A DNA stretch of 64,000 bases from Bradyrhizobium mercantei. GTDB lineage: Bacteria; Pseudomonadota; Alphaproteobacteria; Rhizobiales; Xanthobacteraceae. The notes under the pieces were generated by a model that did no database searches, was not told where the DNA came from, and worked only from the letters and a program-made list of their open reading frames with translations. Position 1 is the first letter of the stretch. Every line of letters begins with the position of its first letter. The stretch lies in the NCBI RefSeq assembly GCF_001982635.1, contig NZ_MKFI01000002.1, positions 1,105,313-1,169,312 of the forward strand, given 5' to 3'. Of the stretch, positions 44,014-53,949 are shown one piece after another. A program made the translations under genes and the position numbers.

Positions 44014-44901
44014 TCAGGCGGCCGCGACCTCGTGGCCCGACATCACCTCCAGCGCTTTCAGAATCGCCGAATGGTCCCAGGCTTTGCCGCCGAGGGCGGT
44101 GCAGGTGTTGAACAGCTGCTGAGCCGCGGCCGTGCCCGGCAGCGACAAGCCGAGCGCCCGCGCACCTTCCAGCGCGAGGTTGAGATCCTTCTGATGCAGC
44201 TCGATGCGGAAGCCCGGATCGAAATTGCGCTTGATCATGCGATCGCCGTGCACTTCTAGGATCCGGGACGAGGCGAAGCCCCCCATCAGCGCCTGGCGCA
44301 CCAGCGCGGGATCCGCGCCCGCCTTCGACGCGAACAGCAGGGCCTCGCTCACCGCCTCGATGGTCAGTGCCACGATGATCTGGTTCGCAACCTTGGTGGT
44401 CTGGCCGTCACCATTGCCGCCGACATGGGTGACGTTCTTGCCCATCGTCTCGAACACGGGCTTCATCGCATTGAAGGCCCGCTCCCGCCCGCCAACCATG
44501 ATGGTCAGGCTCGCCGCCTTTGCGCCGACCTCGCCGCCGGATACCGGCGCGTCGAGATAGTCGGCACCGAGCGCATCGATCTTCCGTGCGAACTCCTTGG
44601 TCGCCAGCGGAGAGATCGAGCTCATATCGACCACGATCATGCCCTTCGAAACGCCCTCCGCGACGCCACCCTCGCCGAACAGCACGGCTTCGACATGCGG
44701 CGTATCCGGCACCATGACGATCACGGCGTCGGCTTCCTGCGCCACCTGCTTGCCTGACTCGCAGGCGACGCCACCGGCTGCGATCAGTTCGGGCGGAAGC
44801 GGCACGACGTCATGCAGGAACAGGCGATAGCCGGCAGCCTGGAGGTGGCTCGCCATCGGACGCCCCATGGTGCCGAGCCCGATGAATCCGATGTCTTTCA
44901 T
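44014..44901 (-). CDS. glxR: 2-hydroxy-3-oxopropionate (tartronate semialdehyde) reductase
   Basis: 295 residues. Rossmann motif IGLGTMGRPMASHL, DAPVSGGEVGAKAASLTIMVGG, catalytic Lys in GNGDGQTTKVANQI, and KDLNLALEGARALGLSLPG. The closeness to GlxR/GarR and the adjacent gcl and hyi fix the role: reduction of tartronate semialdehyde to D-glycerate. It is separated from hyi by a strong terminator-like palindrome, so it may be transcribed at lower level or from its own promoter. A fragment related to it lies beyond the next gene. Confidence 0.93.
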   Translation of the reverse strand: MKDIGFIGLGTMGRPMASHLQAAGYRLFLHDVVPLPPELIAAGGVACESGKQVAQEADAVIVMVPDTPHVEAVLFGEGGVAEGVSKGMIVVDMSSISPLATKEFARKIDALGADYLDAPVSGGEVGAKAASLTIMVGGRERAFNAMKPVFETMGKNVTHVGGNGDGQTTKVANQIIVALTIEAVSEALLFASKAGADPALVRQALMGGFASSRILEVHGDRMIKRNFDPGFRIELHQKDLNLALEGARALGLSLPGTAAAQQLFNTCTALGGKAWDHSAILKALEVMSGHEVAAA

Positions 44902-44929
44902 TGTCGTTGCTCCTGTCAGCCTGATGAGA

Positions 44930-45021
44930 GCGTTTTCCAGCGAAGTGGATACCGGTTCGCGTGCAGAAAACGCTGCAAGAAAAAATCTAGAGCTCAGTTC
45001 CGATTCAATCGGAACTGAGCT

Positions 45022-45025
<4 letters not shown>
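44930..45025 (-). repeat. RIME-like element with terminator-grade palindrome after hyi
   Basis: The outer part, GAGCGTTTTCCAGCGAAGTGGATACCGGTTCGCGTGCAGAAAACGC, is a repeat I recall as common in rhizobia. It ends in a perfect 19-base inverted repeat with one central base (44987-45025; CTAGAGCTCAGTTCCGATT and its complement). On the minus strand the hairpin is followed by ATTTTTTCTTG, a good Rho-independent terminator. The TAG stop of hyi lies inside the palindrome. Confidence 0.85.
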
Positions 45026-45807
<782 letters not shown>

Positions 45808-45845
45808 GGGTCGTCTCTCCGCTTGGAACGCGCTGGATGATGTGG

Positions 45846-47633
45846 TCAGGCCGGCAGCAGCGTGCCGGATCGTTGTGCGCTCGGCACGTCATCGAGCGGA
45901 AGATCGAGCACTTCCTCGAACTCGACGATGTTGTCGATCTCCGTGCCCATCGCGATGTTGGTGACCCGCTCGAGGATGAATTCCACCACCACCGGCACGC
46001 GATGCTTGGCCATCAGCTCGCGTGCAGTCGCGAACGCGGCCTGCGCCTCGTTCGGATCCGTAACCCGGATCGCCTTGCAACCCAGCCCTTCGGCGACGGT
46101 GACATGGTCGACGCCGTAGACGCCGATCTCGGGCGCGTTGATGTTCTCGAACGAGAGTTGGACGTGATAGTCCATATCGAAGCCGCGCTGCGCCTGCCGG
46201 ATCAGCCCGAGATATGAATTGTTCACGACGACGTGGATGTAGGGCAGATTGAACTGCGCCCCGACCGCGAGCTCCTCGATCAGGAACTGGAAGTCGTAGT
46301 CCCCCGACAGCGCGACGATGTCGCGGTCGGGATCGGCGGCGCGCACACCCAGCGCGGCCGGCAGGGTCCAGCCGAGCGGGCCGGCCTGCCCGGCATTGAT
46401 CCAGTTGCGCGGGTTGTAGACGTTGAGGAACTGGGCCCCCGCGATCTGCGACAAGCCGATCACGGTCACGTAGCAGGTGTCGCGGCCGAATGCCTTGTTC
46501 ATCTCCTCGTAGACGCGCTGCGGCTTGATCGGGATGTTGTCAAAGTGACTCTTGCGCAGCATCGAACGCTTACGGTCGCGGCAGGCGGCGGGCCAGGCCT
46601 GCCGGTCGCGCAGCTTGCCGGACTTCCGCCACTCCCTGGCGACGCCCACGAACATCTCCAGCGCCGCCTTGGCGTCGGACACGATGCCGAGATCCGGATT
46701 GAAGACCCGACCGATCTGCGTCGGCTCGATGTCGACATGGACGAATTTGCGGCCCTTGGTGTAGGTCTCGATCGAGCCGGTATGCCGGTTGGCCCAGCGG
46801 TTGCCGATCCCGAGCACGAAATCGGATTCGAGCATCGTGGCGTTGGCGTAGCGATGGCTGGTCTGCAGGCCGACCATGCCGGCCATCAGCGCGTGATCGT
46901 CGGGAATGGCGCCCCATGCCATCAGCGTCGGAACGACGGGAACGTTGACCGCTTCGGCGAACTCGACCAGCAGCTTGGATGCATCGGCGTTGATGACGCC
47001 GCCGCCGGCCACGATCAGCGGCCGCTCCGCGGCGTTGAGCATCTCGAGCGCCTTCTCGATCTGCTTGCGCGTTGCCGTCGGCTTGTAGACCGACAGCGGC
47101 GAATAGGTCTCGTCGTCGAACTCGATCTCGGCCAGCTGCACATCGAGCGGAAGATCGATCAGCACCGGTCCCGGCCGCCCCGACCGCATGACATGGAAGG
47201 CCTGGCTGAACACGCGCGGCACCAGCGCCGGCTCGCGCACGGTCACGGCCCATTTCGTCACCGGCTTTGCGATCGACTCGATGTCGACGGCCTGGAAATC
47301 TTCCTTGTAGAGCCGCGCCCGCGGCGCCTGGCCCGTGATGCAGAGGATCGGAATCGAATCCGCGATCGCCGAATAGAGGCCGGTGATCATGTCGGTGCCG
47401 GCGGGGCCCGAGGTGCCGATGCAAACGCCGATATTGCCCGCGTTCGCCCTGGTATAGCCTTCCGCCATGTGCGAGGCGCCTTCGACGTGCCGCGCCAGAA
47501 TATGCCGGATCGAGCCGTTGCGCTTCAATGCGGAGTAAAACGGGTTGATCGCCGCACCGGGAACGCCGAAAGCGCAAGTGATCCCCTCGCGTTCCAGTAT
47601 GCGGACTGCCGCATCCACCGCTCGCATCTTCAT
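45846..47633 (-). CDS. gcl: Glyoxylate carboligase
   Basis: 595 residues of thiamine-diphosphate enzyme. [17 protein letters not shown] carries Val50 where other family members have the catalytic Glu, a substitution specific to Gcl. [30 protein letters not shown], the central FAD-domain region and [29 protein letters not shown] (ThDP-binding) follow. It condenses two glyoxylate molecules to tartronate semialdehyde and CO2. First of gcl-hyi, with the IclR regulator gene just upstream on the same strand. Confidence 0.96.
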   Translation of the reverse strand: MKMRAVDAAVRILEREGITCAFGVPGAAINPFYSALKRNGSIRHILARHVEGASHMAEGYTRANAGNIGVCIGTSGPAGTDMITGLYSAIADSIPILCITGQAPRARLYKEDFQAVDIESIAKPVTKWAVTVREPALVPRVFSQAFHVMRSGRPGPVLIDLPLDVQLAEIEFDDETYSPLSVYKPTATRKQIEKALEMLNAAERPLIVAGGGVINADASKLLVEFAEAVNVPVVPTLMAWGAIPDDHALMAGMVGLQTSHRYANATMLESDFVLGIGNRWANRHTGSIETYTKGRKFVHVDIEPTQIGRVFNPDLGIVSDAKAALEMFVGVAREWRKSGKLRDRQAWPAACRDRKRSMLRKSHFDNIPIKPQRVYEEMNKAFGRDTCYVTVIGLSQIAGAQFLNVYNPRNWINAGQAGPLGWTLPAALGVRAADPDRDIVALSGDYDFQFLIEELAVGAQFNLPYIHVVVNNSYLGLIRQAQRGFDMDYHVQLSFENINAPEIGVYGVDHVTVAEGLGCKAIRVTDPNEAQAAFATARELMAKHRVPVVVEFILERVTNIAMGTEIDNIVEFEEVLDLPLDDVPSAQRSGTLLPA

Positions 47634-47795
47634 GTGATGATCCCGTTTCGCTATGAGTTGGCCTGAGCAGGATCATCAGGCCGGCAACCGTCGATCTCAA
47701 CGCAAACGCTGGGAATTTCCGCGCTGTGGCAGCGCTCGCGATTTCTTGCATGTCTCCAATTGATTAGCGCCAACTGAAAAATGGAAATCGGAAAG

Positions 47796-47817
47796 CCCGC
47801 GGACCTCAGGCCGCGGG
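47796..47817 (-). terminator. Hairpin over the IclR stop codon
   Basis: CCCGCGG/CCGCGGG, seven pairs, with the regulator's TGA in the eight-base loop; downstream on the minus strand comes CTTTCCGATTTCC, a poor U-tract. A weak terminator or attenuator between the regulator gene and gcl. Confidence 0.35.
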
Positions 47818-48645
47818 ACTGCTGCCACGCAGCTCCGCTGTGAGCTCGGCTGCGATCCGATGCACGGTGGCGCCGATCTCCGGCAGACGATCGTCCGTCA
47901 TCCGATCCGCGGTGCCCGATACCGAGATCGCGGCGAATGGCTCGCTGCAATCGTTGAAGACCACCGCGGCCACGCAGCGCAAGCCGAGCCGCGCCTCTTC
48001 ATCGTCCACCGCATAGCCCTGGCGGCGCACGGCCTCCAATTCCCTGAACAGCTCGCCCGGGCGAATGATCGACTTTTCCGTCAGGCGCGGCATGCCGCGG
48101 CGGCGGATGATCGCGTTGATGTCGACATCGGAATACGCCGCCAGCACCGCCTTCCCCACGCCGGACGCGATCAAGGCGACCCGTCCGCCGACCTTGGTCA
48201 GCGACCGCATGATCTCGCGGCTTTCGATGCGGGACACGATGATGATGGATTCATCATCGACCACCGCAAGGTTGGCGGTTTCCCTGGTCTGGTCGCGCAG
48301 CTTGCGCAGATAAGGCAACGCCCGCGCGGAAAAATTGCGCCGGCGCATGAAGGTCGAGCCGACCACGAAGCTTTGCGCGCCGATGTGCCATTTGGATTCC
48401 TCGCGGTCGAACTGCACGAACCTGCGGTTCTCCAGCGTCGTCAGCAGCCGATGCGCCGTCGACGGCGGCAAGCCGATGCGGATCGCAAGATCGGTCAGCC
48501 GATAGCCTTCGTCATCCTGTGCAAGGGCTTCCATGATCTGCAGCGCGCGATCGACCGATTGAACGCCGCCGTCGCGCGCGTCCTGATCCGGCTGCGCGCG
48601 AAAATCGGGATCGGACGGCTTGCGCCGGATCGGCTCTCTTTTCAT
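47806..48645 (-). CDS. IclR-family regulator of glyoxylate genes (probable)
   Basis: 279 residues. N-terminal winged helix at about 27-85 (SVDRALQIMEALAQ, LADLAIRIGLPPSTAHRLLTTLENRRFV), then an effector domain with LRDQTRETANLAVVDDESIIIVSRIES and GYAVDDEEARLGLRCVAAVVF. IclR relatives (AllR/GclR) repress gcl in enterobacteria and sense glyoxylate. It is next to gcl and divergent from the CBS/panE-like operon, with a TTGGCAT-N5-ATGCCAA dyad in between. ATG chosen over the preceding GTG. Confidence 0.9.
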   Translation of the reverse strand: MKREPIRRKPSDPDFRAQPDQDARDGGVQSVDRALQIMEALAQDDEGYRLTDLAIRIGLPPSTAHRLLTTLENRRFVQFDREESKWHIGAQSFVVGSTFMRRRNFSARALPYLRKLRDQTRETANLAVVDDESIIIVSRIESREIMRSLTKVGGRVALIASGVGKAVLAAYSDVDINAIIRRRGMPRLTEKSIIRPGELFRELEAVRRQGYAVDDEEARLGLRCVAAVVFNDCSEPFAAISVSGTADRMTDDRLPEIGATVHRIAAELTAELRGSSPAA

Positions 48646-48708
48646 CACGACCTGCCCCTAACCGGTTGCGGTTCTGAACGGAATTGGCTCGGAGAACGAG
48701 CGCTTCAA

Positions 48709-48727
48709 TTGGCATATGGCATGCCAA
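48709..48727. promoter_or_regulatory. Candidate IclR operator
   Basis: Perfect dyad TTGGCAT-ATGGC-ATGCCAA, 64 bases upstream of the IclR regulator start and 155 bases before the divergent CBS gene. A second, weaker dyad ATAAT-N10-ATTAT with central GTATAC is at 48824-48843, downstream of a TTGACT hexamer. Position fits autoregulation and control of both units; untested. Confidence 0.4.
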
Positions 48728-48882
48728 AAGACTAAAGAGTCAAGGTCAGAGAATTCGCGAATAGGTCAGTATTTTTGCCATTTTAATCGTGAAATGCGTC
48801 GATTCTTTTGTTTGACTTCTGGGATAATGTATACCACGATTATTCAATAACGACCCAATCACACAACCGGGAGAACGCTGCC

Positions 48883-49296
48883 ATGTACGTTGGGGACATC
48901 CTTCGCGCCAACAGTGCGCACGTGGTGACGATCGGCTCGAACGAATCCGTAAGCATTGCGGCGAACCTCATGTACGCGAGCAATGTCGGCACATTGGTGG
49001 TCAGGAACGCCTCGCGCAGCAAGGACGCCGCGGTGGTCGGAATGTTCAGCGAGCGCGACGTGGTCGCTGTGGTTGCCGAGCGCGGCACCGGCGGCCTGGC
49101 GATGAAAGTCGCGCAGTTCATTTCGCCGCGGCCGCTGGTGTCCTGCAATTCGCAGGACACGCTCACCGATGTCGAGCATCTCATGGCGCGTCACGGGATC
49201 CGCCATATGCCCGTCATCGACAACGGCCGGCTCGTCGGCGTCGTGAGCATGCGGGACATCACCGTTGCTTTCGAGGAAGCCGCCTGCGCGGCCTGA
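48883..49296 (+). CDS. CBS-pair domain protein
   Basis: 137 residues comprising one Bateman module: CBS 1 from HVVTIGSNESVSIAANLMYASNVGTLVV and CBS 2 from SPRPLVSCNSQDTLTDVEHLMARHGIRHMPVIDNGRLVGVVSMRDI. Such stand-alone pairs bind adenine nucleotides and sense energy state. GGGAG precedes the ATG. Divergent from the IclR gene and first of a run towards pyruvate kinase; target protein unknown. Confidence 0.9.
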   Translation: MYVGDILRANSAHVVTIGSNESVSIAANLMYASNVGTLVVRNASRSKDAAVVGMFSERDVVAVVAERGTGGLAMKVAQFISPRPLVSCNSQDTLTDVEHLMARHGIRHMPVIDNGRLVGVVSMRDITVAFEEAACAA

Positions 49297-49392
49297 CGGA
49301 CGTTCCCGAGACAATTTGAAGGCCATTGCAACGCTGTACGGTCCGGGCCGCCAAGGCTCGCGCTGTGTTCCCACCCTGCTCGCGAGGATTTC

Positions 49393-50412
49393 ATGAGAGT
49401 TTGCATCTACGGCGCCGGCGCTATCGGCGGCTATCTCGGTGTCGAATTGATGCGCGCTGGCGCCGATGTCAGCCTGGTCGCGCGCGGCGCGCACCTCGCC
49501 GCGATGCGACAGAACGGCCTGAAGCTCCTGATCGGCCAACAGGAGCGCGTAGTGCATCCCCGCTGCACCGACAATCCCGCCGAACTCGGCGAGCAGGATG
49601 TCGTCATCATCTGCCTCAAGGCGCATTCGATCACCGGCGTGATCGAACCGATGCGGCCCCTGCTGGGTGATCGGACCCGCATCGTCACCGCCGTCAACGG
49701 CATTCCCTATTGGTATTTCTACAAGCATGGCGGACGGCACGAAGGATCGGCGCTCGAGAGCATCGACCCGGGCGGACGGCAGTGGAACGAGCTTGGCCCC
49801 GAGCGCGCGATCGGCTGCGTGGTGTATCCCGCGACCGAGATCGAAGCGCCCGGTGTGATCCGCCACGTCTACGGCAACAACTTTCCGCTCGGCGAGCCCT
49901 CCGGCGAGATCACACCCGACGTCCAGCGGCTCTCCGAGCTGTTCGTCGCCGCGGGCATGAAGGCGCCGGTGCTCGACCGCATCCGCGACGAGATCTGGCT
50001 GAAGCTGTGGGGCAATGTCTGCTTCAACCCGATCAGCGCCCTCACCCACGCGACCCTCGACGTGATCTGCAGCAATCCCGGCACGCGCGCGCTGTCGCGA
50101 GCGATCATGCTGGAGGCCCAGGCGATCGCCGAAAGCCTCGGGGTCAAGTTCCGGGTCGATGTCGACCGCCGCATCGAGGGCGCACGCAAGGTCGGCGCGC
50201 ACAAGACCTCGATGCTGCAGGATCTCGAGCGTGGACGTCCCGTCGAGATCGATCCGCTGATCACCGTGGTGCAGGAGATGGGCCGGATGACCGGGATTGC
50301 AACGCCCGCGCTCGATGCGGTGCTGGCCCTGGTCGCGCAGCGCACCAGGCAGGCCGGCCTCTATGACGGGGCGGCCGGCGCCGCCGTAGCCGAAACCCTG
50401 GCGGTCGCGTGA
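49393..50412 (+). CDS. 2-dehydropantoate 2-reductase family protein
   Basis: 339 residues. N-terminal NADPH motif YGAGAIGGYLG, Lys in ICLKAHS, C-terminal helical domain with EIWLKLWGNVCFNPISALT and HKTSMLQDLERGRPVEID, the ApbA/PanE signature. PanE reduces ketopantoate for coenzyme A synthesis. Here the surroundings (FAH enzyme, oxalate-type carrier, glycerate kinase) suggest a catabolic paralogue acting on another 2-oxoacid. Overlaps or abuts the next gene. Confidence 0.85.
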   Translation: MRVCIYGAGAIGGYLGVELMRAGADVSLVARGAHLAAMRQNGLKLLIGQQERVVHPRCTDNPAELGEQDVVIICLKAHSITGVIEPMRPLLGDRTRIVTAVNGIPYWYFYKHGGRHEGSALESIDPGGRQWNELGPERAIGCVVYPATEIEAPGVIRHVYGNNFPLGEPSGEITPDVQRLSELFVAAGMKAPVLDRIRDEIWLKLWGNVCFNPISALTHATLDVICSNPGTRALSRAIMLEAQAIAESLGVKFRVDVDRRIEGARKVGAHKTSMLQDLERGRPVEIDPLITVVQEMGRMTGIATPALDAVLALVAQRTRQAGLYDGAAGAAVAETLAVA

Positions 50413-50417
50413 TCCCG

Positions 50418-51200
50418 ATGGCAAACGTGACACGCTGGGTTCGCTTCCGCCACCGTGCCGATCTCGGCTTCGGGCAACTCACCCCGTCCGGCATCGCCGT
50501 GCACGCCGGGGACATGTTCACCAACGCGCGGCCGACCGGCCGAATGCTGGCGCTTGATGATGTCGAGCTGCTTGCGCCGACCGAACCGAGCAAGATCATC
50601 GCGCTCTGGAACAATTTTCACGCGCTTGCGGCGAAACTGCAATCGCCTGAGCCGCCCGAGCCGTTGTACCTGCTGAAGGCGCCGACCAGCGTCACCGCGC
50701 CGGGCGCCGTCATCACGCGTCCGGTGGGCTATGACGGCAAGACGACCTATGAAGGCGAGCTCGGCATCGTCATCGGCAAGACCTGCACCGCGGTCGCGCC
50801 CGAACAGGCCGACGCCTTCATCTTCGGTTACACCTGCACCAACGACGTCACCGCCGCCGATATCCTCAATCGCGATCCGACCTTCCCGCAATGGGCGCGG
50901 GCCAAGGGCTTCGATGGATATGGCCCGTTCGGTCCCGTCATTGCCTCGGGCCTCGACCCCGCACGCCTCGTGGTGCGCACGATCCTCAACGGCGTGGAGC
51001 GCCAGAATTACCCGATCGCCGACATGATCTTCAGCGCGCAGACGCTGGTCAGCAAGATCTCGCACGACATGACGCTGTTGCCGGGCGACCTGATCTGCTG
51101 CGGCACATCGATCGGCGTCGGCGTGATGAAGGAGCCGGTCAATACGGTCACCGTCGCGATCGACGGCATCGGCGAATTGACCAACGAATTTCGTCAGTAG
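50418..51200 (+). CDS. Fumarylacetoacetate hydrolase family protein
   Basis: 260 residues. The FAH fold is seen in LLAPTEPSKIIALWNNFHALAAKL, YEGELGIVIGKTC (metal-binding Glu pair of the ExE type), TCTNDVTAADIL and FGPVIASGLDP, and LLPGDLICCGTSIGVG. Members hydrolyse or decarboxylate acylpyruvates and oxaloacetate-like acids with Mg. A GTG start at 50409 would overlap the previous stop as GTGA and add three residues; the ATG is used here. Substrate unknown. Confidence 0.86.
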   Translation: MANVTRWVRFRHRADLGFGQLTPSGIAVHAGDMFTNARPTGRMLALDDVELLAPTEPSKIIALWNNFHALAAKLQSPEPPEPLYLLKAPTSVTAPGAVITRPVGYDGKTTYEGELGIVIGKTCTAVAPEQADAFIFGYTCTNDVTAADILNRDPTFPQWARAKGFDGYGPFGPVIASGLDPARLVVRTILNGVERQNYPIADMIFSAQTLVSKISHDMTLLPGDLICCGTSIGVGVMKEPVNTVTVAIDGIGELTNEFRQ

Positions 51201-51259
51201 GCGTCAGGACGACAGCTGACGCCCGGACCAAACGACCAACACCTGCCCTGGGAGCACAC

Positions 51260-52621
51260 ATGATCTCCAGCACGACACAGGCATCCTTGCCCGGCGGCTT
51301 CCGCTGGTTTCAGCTCGCGATCGGAATCGTCTGCATGGCGATGATCGCCAACCTGCAGTATGGCTGGACGCTGTTCGTCGATCCGATCGACGCACAGTTT
51401 CACTGGGGCCGTCCGGCGATCCAGCTCGCCTTCACGATCTTCGTGATGACGGAAACCTGGCTGGTGCCGGTGGAAGCCTGGTTCGTGGACAAATACGGGC
51501 CCCGCATCGTCATCATGTTCGGCGGGCTGATGATCGGATTGGCCTGGGTGATGAACTCTTACACCTCCTCGCTGGTCACGCTTTATGCGGCAGCTGTCGT
51601 CGCGGGCATCGGCGCCGGCGCCGTCTACGGCACCTGCGTCGGCAACGCGCTGAAATGGTTTCCGGACCGCCGCGGCCTGGCCGCAGGCGCGACCGCCGCC
51701 GGATTTGGCGCCGGCGCAGCCCTCACCGTCGTGCCGATCGCCAACATGATTGCCACGAGCGGCTACCAGAACGCCTTCCTGACGTTCGGAATAGGCCAAG
51801 GCCTGACGGTTCTCCTGCTCGCCTGGTTCGTCCGTCCGCCTGTCGGCGTCGAGGCTCCCAAGAAGAAGCGTCACAATCTGCCGCAGAGCGCGATCGACTA
51901 CACGCCGCCCCAGGTGCTGCGCGCGCCGATTTTCTGGGTGATGTACCTGGTGTTCGTCATGGTGGCCTCCGGCGGACTGATGACCGCCGCGCAGATCGGG
52001 CCGATTGCCCATGACTTCAAGATCGCGGATACGCCGGTGACGCTGGCGGGCTTCCAGATGGCCGCGCTGACCTTTGCGATCTCGCTCGATCGCGTGTTCG
52101 ACGGGTTCGGCCGGCCATTCTTCGGCTGGGTCTCCGACAATATCGGCCGCGAGCACACCATGTTCATCGCGTTCGCGACCGCGGCGCTGATGCTGCTGAC
52201 ACTGTCGGTCTACGGCCACATTCCGGTCGTGTTCGTGCTGGCGACAGCCGTCTATTTCGGTGTCTTCGGCGAGATCTACAGCCTGTTTCCGGCGACCGCC
52301 GGCGACACATTCGGCTCCAAATACGCAACCACCAACAACGGCATGCTGTACACGGCGAAGGGCACGGCGGCGCTGCTCGTCCCGCTTGCGAGCATCATCT
52401 CCTCGCAATTCGGCTGGCAGGCCGTATTCGTCGTGGCCGTCGCGCTCAACGCCACCGCAGCCCTCATGGCCGTGTTCGTGATCAAGCCGCTGCGGCGCGC
52501 GTTCATTCTCGGCAGCGAAAGCACGGCAAGCGCTGCAATCTCGCGCGCCAAGGCCCTGCCCGGCGAGAGCGACCTGCTGGAGACACCGGTGTCTTACGAC
52601 CGTCTCAAGAAGGCGCCATAA
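51260..52621 (+). CDS. MFS transporter, oxalate/formate antiporter family
   Basis: 453 residues, 12 membrane helices. FRWFQLAIGIVCMAMIANLQYGWTLFVDPI and FHWGRPAIQLAFTIFVMTETWLVPVEAWFVDKYGPR are typical of the OxlT group; second-half motif FGWVSDNIGREHTMFIAF. A neighbouring glyoxylate degradation set makes oxalate or a related dicarboxylate the likely cargo. GGGAG precedes the ATG. Presumably cotranscribed with the glycerate kinase gene. Confidence 0.88.
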   Translation: MISSTTQASLPGGFRWFQLAIGIVCMAMIANLQYGWTLFVDPIDAQFHWGRPAIQLAFTIFVMTETWLVPVEAWFVDKYGPRIVIMFGGLMIGLAWVMNSYTSSLVTLYAAAVVAGIGAGAVYGTCVGNALKWFPDRRGLAAGATAAGFGAGAALTVVPIANMIATSGYQNAFLTFGIGQGLTVLLLAWFVRPPVGVEAPKKKRHNLPQSAIDYTPPQVLRAPIFWVMYLVFVMVASGGLMTAAQIGPIAHDFKIADTPVTLAGFQMAALTFAISLDRVFDGFGRPFFGWVSDNIGREHTMFIAFATAALMLLTLSVYGHIPVVFVLATAVYFGVFGEIYSLFPATAGDTFGSKYATTNNGMLYTAKGTAALLVPLASIISSQFGWQAVFVVAVALNATAALMAVFVIKPLRRAFILGSESTASAAISRAKALPGESDLLETPVSYDRLKKAP

Positions 52622-52650
52622 CACGAGACCACTCGGCCGGGAGCGCAGGA

Positions 52651-53946
52651 TTGAACGACCAATGGACCGACGTGCGAGCACGGACCGCACTGCGGAGAAT
52701 CTTCGACGCCGCCGTCGCCAGCGCTGATCCCAGGATCACGATCGCCGGCGCCTTGCCGGCAAAGCCGAAGGGCCGATGCATCGTCGTCGGCGCCGGCAAG
52801 GCATCGGCTGCGATGGCCGCGGGCCTCGACGCGGCATGGCCCGACGTCGCGCTTTCGGGTGTCGTGGTGACGCGCCACGGCCATTCGGTTCCAGCGGGCC
52901 GCATCGAAGTGCTCCAGGCGTCTCACCCCGTGCCCGATGGCTCGAGCGAGGCGGCTGCGCGTCGCATGCTGCGTGCCGTCGAGGGACTTTCGGCCGATGA
53001 TCTCGTCATCGCCCTGATGTCCGGTGGCGGCTCGGCGCTGATGACCCTGCCTGCGGCCTCGATGACCCTCGCCGACAAGCAGGCGGTGAACCGGGCGCTG
53101 CTCGCAAGCGGCGCGACGATTGCCGAGATGAACGTCGTCCGCAAGCATCTGTCCGCGATCAAGGGCGGACGGCTGGCGCTGGCCGCCCGTCCCGCACGTC
53201 TCACCACGCTTGTGATATCAGACATTCCCGGCGACGACCCGGCGGCAATCGCGTCCGGTCCCACGCTTCCGGACCCCAGCACCAGAGCTGATGCGCGGGA
53301 GATCGTCAGGCGGTTTGCAATCGACCTGCCGGATGCCGCGCAGCGTGTCCTCGCCCAGGCCGATGAGACGCCGAAGCCCGGCGAGATCGATGCCGATGTC
53401 CGCATCCTCGCCGCGCCGTTCCTCGCGCTGGACGCAGCAGCCAGAACGGCCCGCGACGAAGGTCTTCATCCGATCATTCTCGGGGACGCCATCGAAGGCG
53501 AGGCGCGCGAGCTCGGAACCGTGATGGCCGGCATCGCCCGTTCGGTCGTCACACAGGCGCAACCGGGCCCGGCTCCCGCAGTTCTGCTCTCCGGTGGAGA
53601 GACGACGGTCATGATCGGCCGTGGACCGGCCGGCCGCGGCGGCCGCAACACCGAGTTCCTGCTGGGACTTGCCGTCGCCCTCTCCGGCGCGTCCGATATC
53701 TGGGCCATTGCCGGAGACAGCGATGGAATTGATGGAACGGAAGACGCGGCTGGAGCTTTGATCGGTCCTGATACGCTGCGGCGCGCCGCCGCTGATCGCC
53801 TCGACGCACGGGCTTACCTGGCGGCCCATGACAGCTACACATTCTTCGACCGCCTTGGAGACCTCGTGCGCACCGGGCCAACGCTTACCAATGTCAACGA
53901 TGTCAGAGCCGTGCTGATTGCAGCCGGCAAGCCAGCAATGAGGTAA
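52651..53946 (+). CDS. Glycerate 2-kinase (type II, MOFRL family)
   Basis: 431 residues. N-terminal domain with VGAGKASAAMAAGLD and MSGGGSALM; C-terminal MOFRL domain with SGGETTVMIGRGPAGRGGRNTEFLL and GDSDGIDGTEDAAGALI. The family phosphorylates D-glycerate at C2; older names are TtuD or hydroxypyruvate reductase. It takes the glycerate from GlxR to 2-phosphoglycerate. TTG start after GGGAGCGCAGG. Followed three bases later by pyruvate kinase. Confidence 0.9.
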   Translation: MNDQWTDVRARTALRRIFDAAVASADPRITIAGALPAKPKGRCIVVGAGKASAAMAAGLDAAWPDVALSGVVVTRHGHSVPAGRIEVLQASHPVPDGSSEAAARRMLRAVEGLSADDLVIALMSGGGSALMTLPAASMTLADKQAVNRALLASGATIAEMNVVRKHLSAIKGGRLALAARPARLTTLVISDIPGDDPAAIASGPTLPDPSTRADAREIVRRFAIDLPDAAQRVLAQADETPKPGEIDADVRILAAPFLALDAAARTARDEGLHPIILGDAIEGEARELGTVMAGIARSVVTQAQPGPAPAVLLSGGETTVMIGRGPAGRGGRNTEFLLGLAVALSGASDIWAIAGDSDGIDGTEDAAGALIGPDTLRRAAADRLDARAYLAAHDSYTFFDRLGDLVRTGPTLTNVNDVRAVLIAAGKPAMR

Positions 53947-53949
53947 CCC

